Assembly: GCA_003342815.1 (NCBI GenBank)
Contig: PTEX01000015.1
Coordinates: 4,532,867-4,596,866 of the forward strand
Source: Eudromia elegans
Taxonomy: Eukaryota > Chordata > Aves > Tinamiformes > Tinamidae
Direction: 5' to 3'
DNA: 64,000 bases
Shown piece after piece: positions 35,111-50,330 of the stretch (positions are counted from its first letter, which is position 1; each line of letters opens with the position of its first letter). Under the pieces are notes generated by a model. It worked only from the letters and a program-made list of their open reading frames with translations. It was not told where the DNA came from and ran no database searches. The translations under genes and the position numbers were made by a program.

Positions 35111-38100
35111 AATATGAAACTACTTTATACTCTAGAGACCTGTCTGGCACCCACTACTATACAATTTATTTATTCATTGATTTATATATTTACTGCCCCA
35201 GACTTTAGTCAAAGCAAAGTTGATTAACTTCAATCAAATAATTAATTTCTCATTGGAAGGATCCAACTGGGAACTCTTAAGTGTACCTCCTTTTCCACTG
35301 TCCAAGTAAAATGTTGCTTCTTGAGGAACTGTGAATAAATACACCATCAGACAGAACTGCACATGATAGGAATCCAAAAGAGTGGAACTCTGTCTACAAA
35401 ACCCTCATCCTTTCCCCTATGCTGGCTTGTGATGCCAAACTCAATAGCCAGTAAAAACAAGACATTAAAATGCTATTACCCACCTAGAACTACTATCAAG
35501 TTCATACAGTGCACTCTTTACACAAGCTCATTTTCCACAGAAAGAAAAATCAAAGAATACAATAACAATGGAAAAATCATCTGGGAGAAGGGGGAAAGAG
35601 AGAATCATAAGAGAGAAAAAAGGTCTTCTACCAGCAAGAAGGGAATAGAAGTTAGAGTTATTTGTAAGAACTCTCTGTCCTTTGGTCGAAAAAAAGAGAT
35701 CAGGCTAACTTCTGACTCTATGCACTGTTACAACTGCCCAAGATTCTAAGACAAAACCTAGAAAAAGTTTGTCAATCCGAATTAATAACAAGATGAAACA
35801 GCTAAAATTCCCATGTACCCTCTGCTGTCCCTGCCACCCTTCTCCATGAAAGTACCACCAAGGAAAAGAAGCACTTAGTGCAACAGTCACCATCCATGTC
35901 TTTTTCTACCCATTGTAAGAGTGGGTAAATTAAGGCACAGACAGACTAAGACTGTAGGTTTCTTTCAAGCCTCTTTCATGAGAGGCCAGGCTGCAAGTAG
36001 GGTTCCTCTTGTGTTTGGAACGTGTCTCTTGTGCTTGGTGTCTTATAAGCAACATCTGTGCTTTATTCTTTTGCAGGAGGGAGTTTTTTGGCTTCCTGAA
36101 CCTTGCACCTGGTGGGAGGGTGCACTAGCTACTGACACCACAGCTCTGTGCTCACCTGAGGTCTGTCTACATTACTGCTTTGAGGACATTGTTAATAGGT
36201 AACTATAGTTGAAGATTTGTTTTCCTGGATTATTTTGGGGGCATATTCAACTGCTGGATGACCTGCCTGGGCTTGCTGAGGCTCGTGGGGGCTCTGCTTC
36301 CTTCCCAGAGTATCAGCTGCAGCTCTGCATTGCACTGCTGTCTTGCTGCCCGTGCAGGGAATTAATTAGAACCTGAAAACAGCTATGGATGTCCTATAAA
36401 AGGCAGTGTAGACCCAGCTCTTATGTCCCTTGGGCATACCTGCCATGATCTGAATCTTGATTTTCTACCTGAGAATCAAGAAAGAGACTTGGATCCCTCA
36501 GTTCCGAAATCCTCTCCCTGCATTCAGCACCTTACACAGATCTCATAGGAACGAAAATATAGCAGTGAACACTTATATCCATATAAATCTATTCATTCTG
36601 AAAGAAACATTTTTCAATACAGCGAGAGACAGGAATTAGTTAAGTGAAATGAAATACAGCCATTTCTGAAAAGGAGTGCAGCAAATGTGTAATTCTACAC
36701 AATGGTTGAGGACAGAGAATAAGTTGAAAAAGTGCTGTGTGGTTCATGAATATAATTTGGTTTTGTTCCATTTCGGTGGCCTTTGTTTCCCTCTCTGAGC
36801 AGCTGGTGCAGGACAGTGAAATTCTGCCTTCACTTTTAAATGACAAAGGCACTAGACTTTAGTTTCAATCTGAAATGCAAAATATATTTTTTAAACAAAA
36901 TAAAAGGGAGTTGTCATCTTCAAAATGCAAAGTTTGTATCACAAAATGGCTGTTTACTTGTGTGTTATTGTTGGAGCATTTTCATCTTTTTAAAAGTGAC
37001 TGAGAAGAGCCTGCTTTTGTTTTCAGGTTAGGGTGCATGAGCATAAAAAATCCACATTGTTGCAGCTATTCAGGGTGAAGCCTGGTGCAGGAAGCACCTG
37101 CTTTTAACAGAAGTGCAAGCCGCAGATTAGAAGGTAAAAGATCATCCTGGGCTTTAGCAGTTTTTTATCCAATCATGGGCCAGGATTTTCTTAGGCCATG
37201 TTAGCAATTATTGTTTAAGCATGACAACGTCAGATAATTTTGCTTCCTTGCACTAAATCTTCCTTGGATCTTGTGATATAGCAGCTTCTGTATCTGGGTC
37301 GTTATTCATTGTTATATTGTATAATACCACTGAAGGATTAAGATGATATTAGCAAATGCATTATGAAGCCACAAGTAATCAAGCTTAATGTAGAGTGAGA
37401 TTTAGAAGTAGAAAGTATTCAGACTGAGATGTTAGCAGTGTGTTATGGAAATGGTTTAATCTCTGGTTATAAGTAGCTAATATATGCTGAATTTTAACAT
37501 TAGTGTGCAACTTTGATTAGCATCTCCTAAATACATAATCCCCATAGCAATCCCACTAAAAAATGGGAGCTTAATTGTCGCCTTACAGTCTAGTACCTTT
37601 CACCTTCACATAATGCTGCCATGATGGCTTTTCAAAACAGCAAGAAGGAGAAGAAGAAAGAAGAGAGAAGAAAATCAACCACAAGAATTTGTCGGCGAGA
37701 CACTTTAACATCCGTTTCAAAAGTCATAGATTACAATTTAAAATGGAAGTCCCCTTTTGAACAAAGAAGGAAAGGTTATGAGAAAATACAGTTTGAAATT
37801 ATTGATGTATAAAGCCATACCTGATTGCATCTGTCCTATAGCTCCCCCAAATGCACCAATTGGATATTGCTGAAACCTCATAGAAATAAGAGCACGAGAT
37901 TTGACTTCAGTGCTTCTCATTACTGCTTAAGGAGTGCAGGTTGATGCCTCTCACAGGGAATATCTGCTTTTCTCATTTAGCCTACTTTATAGACTGTGTG
38001 TCAGATAGGCTGTATGTGTTCTGCTCAGATAACCTTGGAAACATGTAACAATCATGCAAATTATAATTCTAGGAAAGGAAATAAAATAAATTGACCATTG

Positions 38101-38217
38101 ATTGTTCCTTTCTTTTATCCCACTGTGTTGTATAAGCATCCAAGTGTAATGATTGTGGACTCAAAGAATTTTTGTTTCAATAAACTCTATCTTTGCAGGT
38201 AATGAAGTTAGTGTCTT

Positions 38218-38248
38218 CATTTATTTATTTATTTATTTATTTATTTAT
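38218..38248. repeat. (TTTA)n microsatellite
   Basis: About seven uninterrupted ATTT units, ending TTATCAAGG. Confidence 0.93.
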
Positions 38249-41200
38249 CAAGGACTATTTAAGTATGGAGCAGTAATTGCCCCTTTTCTAGCATGCATGC
38301 TTCTGTCTCTACAGATAATTTCCTCCATGTAGTAGCAGAGAGGACGAAAATGATCAGAAACACTGATGTGATAAAACAAAAGTTTAGCTAAAAACAATAG
38401 CGAAGCATGTGAGAGCTTATGACTAATTATTTTGAACAGGCTCATAGCCTGATCAGATATTTCTAATGACAGCAGTTTTACTTCCCTTGTTTACATTTTG
38501 CATCTGATTTGAAAAAAAAAAAAACAGTGTCCTTTCCCATCCCCACCTACACTTCAAGGCCTTTTTGGCAACAAATGAATAAGCTCTTTTATTAAATTAC
38601 CTTCTCTGTGATTCTCAGAGAAATATTCTTTGCTTCCTTCATTCTGTTTTTCAGAGCCAGAGTGCAGATGGCACTCAGAAATCTTTCAGTATCTGTAGAG
38701 ATTTTGCCTCTTCTGCGATCTGTGTGTCAGTATTGATTCCCAAACATATTTATCTACATTTTGTTAATTGTAATTTAGAATTGTATTCTAAGGGGTATAC
38801 ATTTAGACTATAGTAATTTTGAAGGCGAGCAGTTATTTCATTGGGTTGTCACTCCTTTCAGAAATCAAACCCTCCCTGTCATATATAAATAGATTGCTTG
38901 ATATACATGCAATATCCTGTCGGTGTCATGCACTCTTTTCTTTAATCTGACTGACATAGCACATAATAAAATGCTCACTTCAATATACGTCTGTTGCATT
39001 TTGCCTAATTCTGGGCTTAGTTTAATATTAGTCATGAATATTTCCTACAACTGGATATGAATTTGAATATATAAAAGGAGCATTTTATGTTCATGCTGCA
39101 GCACTTGCTTCTCCCATATATTTTATTGCTTTCCCTGCTTGTGATGAATTAAGTCATCTGAAGAAAAGAAGAACTGGAAGCAACAGGGACTAGAGCCGTT
39201 ATCTTTATCCACAAGCCAGGTATAGCATGTGAGAAGGAGAATTGCATTCTTTGCACTTTATTTTCCTTAAGTAACTCACAGCAGCAAGCTGGAGACAACC
39301 AGTCTCTCCAGTGGCTATTGCAAGAGGAAATAGAGGATTCCAGCATATTAAATCTCAGACCTCTTTTCATAAAAAGGCAGTTGATCAGAATATATCAGCA
39401 ATTTTATTCAGTATAATTTATACGGATTGTTTTCTATGGGAGGTAGAGATTGAGTTGACATTTTCTTTCTCTTCTGACCTGCTGCATATTTGAAGCAATA
39501 TCTTCCTAGGTAAAAGTTGTTTCAGATTGCTGCCATTGCTGCTTATGTGTTCCTTGTTTGTTTTTTTCTTAGGTGAAAATTACTGTAATGAACAACAATA
39601 AAATTTTTTTTTTCCCTGTTATTCTTCTCAGGGAACATTCCTAAACCTTTAGAGAACAGATTTCACCCACATAGCACTTTACAACTGACTGCTTCTCGTG
39701 CAAGTATAATTGAAAAGAGTCTGTTTAAGGAACCTATAAAACCTTGGTGAAACTTTTGCTTTTTCCTCTACCTTGTCTTCCTCTTCTACCAGAAATGGAC
39801 AAAAGCTGACGTGTTCCTTTTAAATGCACTGGAGCTCTATTCCATAAGAATAAATGGAGCCTGATCAGTAAGAGGGACCTAACCTTTCCCTGATGGTTTA
39901 AAGACAACTTACGCAGTCAAATCTTCCTAATTTTTTCAAACAGATGGCCTGGTGCTTCCGTCTGTGGTATTAACTGTGCTCTCCCAGCATCTTCTCTCAG
40001 TTTAATCATTATATTGAGCTGATCTTGAGGGTTCCTTTGTCCCTGTTTTCTAGTTGTTTGCTGCAGACAAGCCTTCACATTTCCTTTTTGGGGAATTCTC
40101 TTGTGGTAGGTAACAAAGAAATCTTCTTAATTCTTCCATATTATATAAAAACTGCTTTAGACTGTAATTACTTCTACTGTAATTGGAGAATTGATGGAGA
40201 TCATGAACATGTCCATCTAATTTTTCAGTCTCTGAAGATTAGAATGCATTCCATGAAATGTCTTTAAGGAAAAAAATAATGATTCATATGTACTTGTACT
40301 TTCCTAAAGATATTATATTAGTAGATACTTATGTATCCACCTCCACAGCTGAGAAGGAAGACCATTTTCAGAGACTCATGCTTGTTCTTTTGCGATATTT
40401 TCACTTTTCCTGGCTTCCTATTTTCATTTTTTTCTGACTATTTGGTCAACTGCTACAACTACAGGTGAGGTGTTTTTAACTCTGTCTTTATTAAAACACA
40501 GAAAAAGATTGTTATAGAAGGAAGTAGAAGTAATGGGTGCCATTTCTGTGCTTTAACAAGGCAAAAACATGTAAAGCACAAAGGCCTTTTAGATTTGTTA
40601 TACTACCTCCCAAAGGTCCACACATAACTTTGTTTTCGCTTTCAGAAAATCTCTTTCAGTCTTTGGTAATAAATACATCTTTTTTCTTTTTTCATAATGT
40701 CAAAATGGAGTAACATTGCAGATTCTTATCCAAAACTCCCTGAATTCACCCCTGTTTTATTTGTCATGTAAAAAGTACACCCTGCTGTCTATGCTTTGGG
40801 TGACCTTGCCTCCCTACTGATAGCAATGATGGAAAAAATGAACCACTGTCTAAAACAGATTAGATGCCAAACCTAGTTAGATCTTGCCTAATCCTATAAA
40901 AGTATGTCAGTTAGGGACTTACTTGACCTAAAGAAAAAAAGATCTGAACACACTATCCTAGTGATTACTTATTCAGCTTGATTATACTGCAGCCACAGCC
41001 TTATTACAGCAGACAAAGTATGGTCATGCAAATTTTGCCCGCTCTCCACCACCCAATGCAAGACATCCACACAGGAAGTTAAAAAGCATTTTTATTCAAC
41101 TATGCAACCAACATAGAACAGATTAATTTCCAAAACAACATAGAAATCCACATAGAAATTACTTCCTAGTTAGACAAGACTATAGCAATAGTATCCTATG

Positions 41201-42314
41201 CTGTTCTTGCTGAGTGATTCCGACATGCTCGAGAAGTTTTTTGGCACTAATGACACTATTACAATTGTTCTGAAAACCCAGAGTTACTTTTTGCTATTGT
41301 CTCAGTACCTCTGGCTTTTTATAGAAAATTATTGTCAACATGTATCTGTCAAGATAATTAAAGGATTTTTAGATCATTCGTCCTTCCTTTCTGTTGGAAG
41401 GAGACAAATGATCAAGCGTATGTGTGCACATAAAAAATGGAAGAGCTTTAGAAGAAGGCTTCTCTCTCTAGCAGGAGAACATATTGGATGTTACACGCTG
41501 GATTCAGTGTTATTTTGGTGAATGCTATAACAGTCAAATTAGCTAACCCAAAGAGAATGAAAAAGGTGTTTAGAACTAGTGACAGTACTTCAAAAAATGA
41601 GGCTGGGTCAAGCACTATATGAGCACTAAAGCGAGTATGGAGTATAATAAAGCAACTTGTTTTTTTGAATAGCTGGGCACAGTATAGGTAAGCCTATTGT
41701 TCCCCAAAGGCTGCTTGCAGTTACTGTTAACGCACTTCTGTGCTTTTACCAGAGCCTTCAGTAGCTGTGACAGTGCTTGCAAATGTGATGCTCATGACAA
41801 GGCTGTCTGCTTCTAAAGCATATGAAGAAAGCCGAACACTTTTAATAATACTAATGGAGAGATTATCTTTACCTTCTGATTTTTTTTTCCTTTTGAAAAT
41901 AAAAGTGGGAGGTTTGTTTTAACACTATGCCCTTTTCAGAAAGGTTGTAAGAAGCAATTGAGCCCCCTCTGCAAAAAGCTTCTCTTTTCAAGTTTGCCAC
42001 TTAATTAAAATACCACATTTTACCTCGCCAGAAGTGAATTCTTCACCACTATCTTTTAGAGAAATAATAAAATAAATAGCAGCAATCCTCTGTCAGTATA
42101 AAAGTGTTTCTGTTAGTTTGTATGCACAAAGGGATAATTATATACTTTTAAAGTCCCCATTAAAAAGCCAAAAACTGTTCTAGAGCTTCCTTATTAAAGA
42201 TATCTGAATACTGCAGATAGCATTAAAGGCTAAAATAGTAGCCAATTAGATTGCATTAATATGCAAATTTCTGCAGAAAAGAGTGTGTTAAATGTTTTGA
42301 GATTATTTAGGATT

Positions 42315-42349
42315 AAAAAAAAAAAAAAAAAAAAAGAAAAAAGACAAAA
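42315..42349. repeat. Poly-A tract
   Basis: An A run of about 20 bases followed by GAAAAAAGACAAAAAGAC. A similar A-rich run lies near 42451-42473. Confidence 0.9.
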
Positions 42350-43235
42350 AGACAGGACTCCCCAGCTAAAATGATGCTATTTGGCACATTTGAAAACACA
42401 TATGGATCTTGCTTCTTAAGCACTAGCAATGCCAATTTTTGAAGTCAGATAAAAAAAAAAAAGAAAAAAAAAGATAATGTAATCAAGATCTTCTTATTGA
42501 AAGCAAAGAAGGTATTCTAAGCAAAAATGAACTAGCTAACATTCCAAAATGGAAAGGATTTTACAGAGATTCAGCATATGTATTATGGATCACATTTTCC
42601 AGACATCTCCTAATACTTTGGTAGACCACTATCCTGTAAAATGCATAACAGAGCATGATTACCCCTTCCCTCCTATATAATACAGGTCAATTTGCACTTG
42701 CTTTCTCCTATATTTTCCATTTCTCCACGGTGCTCTAATCTTGTGCATATTCACTTTAACTAATTATTCAAATTTTTAGTACATTTTATCCAGTCTATCA
42801 AATGTGAAAACAAAATTTCCATTTTATTTATGCACCAAAATCATAAATTGTAAAACAATAGATAGGGATATTGAACCATTTGTATTTATTGCCATCAAAT
42901 ACTGAGCACCAGTTCGCTTGTGTGTGTATGTTCATATCTATGTGTTTATGTTGCTTCTGTGCTTTGCCATTGAGCTATACAGTATGTTCATCTTTAAAAC
43001 CAAGCCCCACTGGGCTCTTATACTCTGAAACACACAATCCAACACAACTTATCACACTGTGGCAGCTAATATTTAAAAAACACATGCGTATTTTGAGGTT
43101 TGATAACTGCTATCAATCTCAGTAATGGGTATAGAATCCAAAATTCTGACAGATACCTAGTGGAAGGAACAGCCACCACGAACAACTAACACTGAAGAAA
43201 ATGAACAAGAGAAGCAGATAGTTTGAATATCTAAT

Positions 43236-43272
43236 TAAAAAAAAAAAAAATAAAGATAAAAAAAATAAAAAC
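43236..43272. repeat. A-rich tract
   Basis: Poly-A with TAAAGATAAA interruptions; a T run follows at 43390-43410. Confidence 0.88.
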
Positions 43273-46200
43273 TACAGAAATAGCTATCGAGGTCTGCAAA
43301 TTCAGAAAGTCTGTAAGCCTACCAAGGCTGCCTAGATGGTTTTAATTAGGCATATTCTTCTGGCATATTTGGACCTTACCTTACTTACTTTTTTTTTTTT
43401 TTTCTTTTTAATGGCTGTATTCTCAGAATTCCCTGTACAATTCCACACAGCACTTCAATTTCAAAGAAACTGCCAACAAGGGATAGAGTAAAATGTGTAA
43501 ATGCAGGACTTTGATGCTTAAAAAAGGCACTCTTAACAGTGAGTTAATCAAGATAGAGTGACCTCCAAAAGCAAAATTGCAGCACAAAGCATAATGGGTA
43601 ATGCTATGTAAATTGCAATGTATGCAATCGGGCTGGTATGATAGCAAGACCAAAAGGTGCCTAGCTAATGACCTTTACATTTGATCTCTGCTTTTCCTAG
43701 GGGCTGACACTGCCTCTGACTGAGACAATAGCTACTGCAGCCTGATGAGCTCGGTGAAGGAAAGAAGACCTGTCTACTGCTGCTCCAGCAGCCTCTGTGG
43801 ACACATCTCTTAAATCAGCACGGAACTAACCAAAATGTCTTTATTATTATTAGCATTTTGGCAAGTCATCAAAAATCTGTATTTTTTCTTAACTGCACCT
43901 TTATTTTCAGAATTTGTATGCGCTTATTTAGACTGCAACATTGTAAGGATGAAAAATAGTTTTGCAATTGCGTTGCCCTCCATTTTTTAATTCTTGAAAT
44001 TTTGGGTTAATCACCAATTGATGTTATTTTACGTTGAAACAGCTACTCCAGAAATCAGTTCTTTAGCCATTCTTCTGCAGATTATGCATGTTTGAAAAGG
44101 TTTAAAGGGAAAATACCATATATTTTCATTCTGCTTTCCTTGCAAAAACTCTGATCAAATCAAATGTTCTAAGGTATTTCCTATTTAATTCATTCCTTTG
44201 TCTTCAAAAAAGATTGCGTCAGGATGTATGTAAGTGTGTAAATTACATTAAAATTAAAATTATACAATTTATAAAATGTCCATAGCTAATTCCCAGAAAA
44301 CAAAATTAAATGCTTTAATATTTCTTTAAGTAGAATGCATTTATAGCTACTAATTAATGACTGGTATATGAAAATTATTTTTTCCAATCATATCTTTAGA
44401 TGAAGGCTACTGTATGATACTGATCTTCTTTCAACAACATAGGATTTTTTATTCATTAAACCTCATGAAGAAGTTCCATTTTACTTGCTACATACCACTT
44501 TAATTCTCCTTCTATTCTTTGTCTCTGATCTACCCCCAAAGACTTTAACTACATTTTAAACTAAACTGAATACTTTATTATTCTCTTGCTTCATTATTTT
44601 CAATTTGGCTCCAAAGACACAAAATAATTGTTACATAAAAAAACAAATATGTTGTTCAAAAAGTTTCCAGCTGGATAGGAGATACTAAGAATTTAAGAGT
44701 TTCATTGATTTGATTTAGTGCAACATGCTATTAAAAAGTTTTGCTCTAATAATTATGAGTTTTGTAGTTCAATTAAAATATCAATTTGTTACTCATTTTG
44801 ACATGGATTTTCCCTTTGAGGTAAAAGGGCCAAATTCTCCTCCCATGTAAAGAAATTGCTTCAAAAAAGGAACATGATTTTATCTTGTAAGGTATAATAT
44901 AGGTGAAAGATTTCATTTTTAGGTCCTGTATTGACTTATATTATGTATGCAAGCCTGGATTTATTTTATATCTCACTATTGGTTTAGCTCATGACAAAAT
45001 GAATTAAACAATGAATAGGTTACAGATATTTCCCTTGGGAAGAGGGTACTTGATCTTTTCCTCTATTTTCCTCATAATACTGTAATCGACATCTTTTGAA
45101 ATTATTGTAAATGCATTGTTTGCTTCACTATTTTTGTTTTTCAAAAAGTGCATTATGTAGTAAAGTAGTGTTGAATATGAAGACTCTTTAATTAAACATG
45201 TTTACGCATTAAATTTTTACCTAAGTCATTTTTTAGTACATTTTAGGTAATATAGCCCATGTGTGTTTGTGTAGCCCTGATAATCCTCCTACGCACAGTC
45301 ACAGAGAGACTGTAACAAAGGAATAGCAATACAAAACAGAGAACAATCCTGCTTGATTTTCCATTGCAGTCATTTTATCAGGGACAGGGAATATTTTACA
45401 GTCGTGCGCAGATGAAGGTTGCATGCATTCCCCAGCATTAAATTGTGGTAGAAAATGAAAAACCTAATAGCATTTTGATGTATTCCAGTTAGGTTTTCCA
45501 TTAAGAGAAAAAGGTGATATGTTCACACCATTTGTCAGGAAAAGAAGAAATGAAGAAAATGTTGACAATTTCATTACACCCTGGTTATGGGGTGATCTGA
45601 ACTTACCTATTACAAGATAAAAAAAAAATTATTCAAGATATTATTAGTTGAAAACATTACTGTTTATAGTTACTTTAACTTCTGCTACAACTGTACAGTT
45701 GATATAACAGCAGGAGCTACAGATTTAAAAATAAAGATTTTGTATCATTCACACCCTTGCTAAAAATTTTGTATCCTTTTGAATGACATTGCATTGAACC
45801 AGTCCCACATTATTGAACGGTTCTCTGATAAATCCAGCCCTCAAAATAAGATGTAACAGATAGCATAGAAAGTGCTTCTAAGTATATTGGTCTCTTTTTT
45901 TTTTTCCCCAGTTTTGTATTTATTCAGAACTCCTGTTTCTTTTCTCTCTTTTTTTTTTAAAAAAAAAGTCTTTATTGACTGTAAGATCCCCAGATTTTCT
46001 GCTGAGAATATTTCCCCAGAGGAAACAGTGACTGGACATTTCATATCAAAGTCAAAGAACTAAATATGTATTTACAGAGTGCAAGAAAGTTAAGTTGAAG
46101 CTTCAGTCTGCTCTACTAGAAACACTGTGTTGTACAATGTATCTTTAAGTTTTATTATTATTTCCACAGAGCTTCATATAACAAATAATAAAATTAGGAA

Positions 46201-46729
46201 CAGATACTTGGGTGGAGAGATGATTATAGCTGTGCTCAGTGGGATTTCTATAATTATGCATCAGTAGTCATTCTGCAAGAAAATATGTTTGGGAGACAAA
46301 TATGTAATGAGGAAATTATAACAATACCTGCCTTCATTTCTTCCCTTGAAAATACCAAAACAAGATTCATAAGCTACAAGAGAATTGATCTTGTGGTGAA
46401 TTATTAGTTTACCAATTGTTGAATTCACCTGTCTTCAGTTTAAAACCTACTGAAGGATTTGTCTGATCGTAAAAGTCTCACTCAATACAATGCTGGATGC
46501 ATACTGCTCTGCTCTAGTCCCAACGAATGTAGCAGTCTGGAGGAAACAAACCTCCTTCTCTTAGGGCTTCATGCCTGGGTCCATGGTAGGGAATAGTCTT
46601 TGTTCAGTAAATATTGTGAGAGGGAAACATGGAATTCTCAGTGTGGTAGGTAGACCTGTCCAAAACACATCGAGTGGTTCTTTTATACCACTGGCCTGCA
46701 CATTGCGGGAGAAATAGTACAATGCCTAC

Positions 46730-46757
46730 GACTGCTACTACTACTGCTACTACTACC
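46730..46757. repeat. (CTA)n/(CTG) trinucleotide tract
   Basis: About eight triplets of CTA mixed with CTG, from GACTGCTACTACTACTGC to TACTACC. It is not in a supported reading frame. Confidence 0.88.
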
Positions 46758-48589
46758 AGAGCTAATCAGTGTACATCCAGCTCCTCTTAAGAGCCTGTAT
46801 GATTATTTTGTATTTACTACTTCATTTTGAGAGTCTCTTTTCTGTTTCTAAAATGCCTTTCTCTGAAAATAAAGCCAGTCCAAGAGGGCTATTTGAAGTT
46901 TTATCCTTAGAAAATTATGATTTTTTTTTTTACTAGTTTGTAAAGATAATATGGCAAGAAATTCAAAACTCACGGGAATTACTGACAATTTCCATGGAAC
47001 TGGCATGTGGAAGCCTGTATATCTTGTTAGAGGAATTTACACTTAGAAAATGCAATCACTGTTTTTTCATAGTTGTTTATGTGAACTATAGGTAATTTTC
47101 CTCTGCTAGCTGCATGTAGATGATTTGCTTCAAAGTCTATTGCAGTCAATGATGATTAGAAAGACTTCTTGTGACGTCTGTGGGCTTTGAATTAGGTGAC
47201 GGTAGAGTTAAACTTCTGTGTGTTGTCCATATGAGGACACCTGGAGGCTGCTGACCAGAGAAACATACCCTTCCTTGTTTTGCACTTTCTAATGCACTCA
47301 GTAGAGAAAACTAAGGTGTCGCTATGCCCCAAATAGTTGTTTTCCTGGTGTAGTTTCTCATTTCAGAATCAAGCTATCCATAATAGAACATTCAGATGAG
47401 GTAGAAATTACTGAGATTTCACCACTAATATTTTCATTTTCAAATTGTTTATTGCTTACTGGACCTAGCTATACATAGAGGTAACTCAAGAAAAATATAT
47501 ATATACAAAATAAACAGATGACAGAAACTGTAAAAAGGCAAATGATACTGTCCAATGACTACCCCTCTTCAATTTGACAAGAGGGTGGGAAAGGAGGTTG
47601 TATCTGAAAGTTATGGACCTAAAGGCAGGCATACTATAACAAAGAAAGAGTGGAAAGCACTTGTCATATCATGCTACTAAAACTTAAAGCATTAAATACA
47701 GGTTTCTGAAGCAGACAGCAAAAATCTGCATTACTAAAATCTTTCATGCATTTCTACAGTTGTAGGTGGTACCAGTTGGAGCATTCATTGTATAATAAAA
47801 CAGATATGATTAATAATGACAGAAAATACTTTATAGGTAGCTTTTCAGATATATGCATGTGGACTGGCATTTGGTCTATTTATGAAAAGAATGGGAGGCC
47901 CTGGAATAAGAATACGTGAGAAATGATGGATCCTGCGTTTCATTTTGTAGTCTAGAAATGATGCCACAAGAAATTCCAAAGATCAGGGTTTCTATCTTCA
48001 TGAAATTAGCCTTCATTAGCCTTAACTTCCCAAAAAAGCACAGTTAACACAAAGTTATTATAATACTTATTATGAATTGTCTATCATAGAGCAATAATCT
48101 GTTCCTTCCTTAAAATTCTTCCTTTTAAGATAATATTAATGAAAAAGCTGCAATAAGGTAGAAAATGGCGGAATCAGCAATTATGACATATTGATGTTAT
48201 CACTGTGTGGACAATTTGTTTCCCATCCTACCCTTCTCATGGTTGTGCATATTCCACTATGGTCTTTAATTAGTCTCATGATCTCATATTTTTATTTTCA
48301 CAGAGTTTCTTGGCTTCTTTCAGCAATCATAATTGACCAGGTTTTGGGGATGAATCAAGATTATGTTGTAAGGAGCATTTAGGAACCGGACAGATCTATA
48401 GAAGAAAGTAAATAGTCTTTGCTTAAGGCAGCTGAATGTCGCTCCCAGATAATTAGATCCTAGCTCTTGCAGTGACTGCTTTAGAATTGCTAGGCAAACA
48501 TGAGACCTGTTGCTTCCTCTGTAGCTTATATCCTTTGTATGTATTTATACATACATGTGCACATATATGCATGCACCTATAAATTCATG

Positions 48590-48605
48590 CACACACACAC
48601 ACACA
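48590..48605. repeat. (CA)n microsatellite
   Basis: About eight CA units, preceded by alternating purine-pyrimidine sequence (48541-48589, ATACATGTGCACATATATGC), so the whole tract is prone to Z-DNA or slippage. Confidence 0.88.
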
Positions 48606-50306
48606 TCTATGTTAACTACTTTTATGGTTCTAACTATTAACATGTGAAAGCCAAGAAGTGTTTTGCTGTTTCATAGGCTGACTTAACCCTGCTGTTCCTT
48701 TTAATGCTAGTTTTTAGCATTTTCTTTGTATGTTTTGGTAACGAAAAGCAATTTCCTGCCCCATTTCCAAAAAGAAATTTCTATTGCATCAGTCTGCACA
48801 TGGTTCATCAGCACAGAGAGAGCTCTCAGATGCAAAGTGCTGATATCTGTCATTTAACCTAATCTCTCAACAGCAGTATCTTGTCAGTCTCTACTTGATA
48901 ATGCTTCATATATAGAGAAATGATATTTACTTTGCCAGGGTTGGTATGGATTCATCATTTTGGTGCTTCAGTGAGCAACATCTGTCTTTCATTTTTTAAC
49001 CTGGGCCTGACCCAGGATCTCCTCCTTTCTCTCCGGTCCATCCATTTTCTAGTTGTGCTCTTTTCTGACTGCTTTTTGGCAGTCTCTGCCCTCTCAGGTT
49101 CAGATACCTCTACAGGGTTCCCTAACTTCAAGAAGGACATCCTTCCCTGCTCTCTACTTCAAAAGCTAGTCTCAGTGCCCCATAATTTGTTTTCTATCGT
49201 TGTCCAACTATTTGTATTATTGGTTCATCCAACATTTTCTTCTGACCTTCAGTTTTATAATCCTTCAACAAAGCTGTTTCTGCTTGTTCGTTTGTTTTTA
49301 TTCCATTTACTTAGTGAGACTTTTTATCTTCTTTAACTTGCTGGAAAAGTAGCACAGTAGAAATATTAAGGGGTGTTCTTTTACCTTTACTTCCGAGTCC
49401 CAGAGACCCAGTAGCTTGCAGCAGTCAGGAATATGTTGCAAGGAAATTGTTATTCAGACCTGCAGCTCCAAGGTAGAGTCTGACCATTACAGACAATATT
49501 TTCAGGGAATTTAACTGATAGAGTCTAACAAGCTCTACTGACATCTGCAAAATGAGGTCTTCACAGCCTGAAAACACAAAAGGTGTATCCTTGACAGAAA
49601 ATCTTCCTATGCCAAATTTCAATCCCTTTTTCAAAAACAGATATTATATAGATATTGTTCATATTCTTAATGTAGGAATTACAGCTTATAAAATGTGAAT
49701 CTAACATGTTTTCCTCGGGTTTATTTTTAGCAATGCTAGGATAGTTTGTGCTGAAAGTTTAAAACAGATTAAATGCAAAACAGACTTTTGGCATAAATGT
49801 CATCCTACAGAGCTAAAGTTTGGTAAAGTTATATCTAACTGAAAATAGCTCCTTCTAATGGCAGCCTTTTCCTTCTCTGTCAGCTTTACAAATTCTACAC
49901 TAGCACTTCTACACGCTCCAACTATACTTTTCCCTGCTCATACTCTTAAGAGAAGGTAATTTTATAAAGTAGAGATTGTCCTACACCTCAGTAAAGTGAC
50001 TGAGTTGCACACCATCTCTCCTGCTTCTCCTGATGACCTCGGCTGTGCTTCCTCTTAGCTGTGATGCAGTGGGCAGGTCCTGTCCCAGAATGCCTTCATG
50101 TCTTCTTCTGGAAGACACCCACTGTAAAAGGGCTTGCAACAACTGCTACAGTAGTTAAGAGGCAATTTAATATAATTTAACCTTCCTGTTAATAGATTTT
50201 ATGATTCAAGTTAAATTCAATGCTACTATAGGAATGATCACATTGAAAGTCTTCTTATTTTTCTCCCCTCTTATTTTTTTCTCTCTTTCCAATTCTTACT
50301 GTTGGG

Positions 50307-50330
50307 GATTTATTTATTTATTTATTTACT
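50307..50330. repeat. (TTTA)n microsatellite
   Basis: Five to six TTTA units between GGGGA and CTTTGATG. Confidence 0.88.

Noticed and set aside
34768..35208. 146-codon plus-strand frame as a gene
   Set aside because: It falls in the GC-rich patch, overlaps frames on both strands and has no known domain or convincing splice sites, so it is reported only as a composition anomaly.
48920..49336. 138-codon plus-strand frame, rich in leucine, serine and phenylalanine
   Set aside because: The sequence is pyrimidine-rich and low in complexity, with no recognisable domain or splice context.
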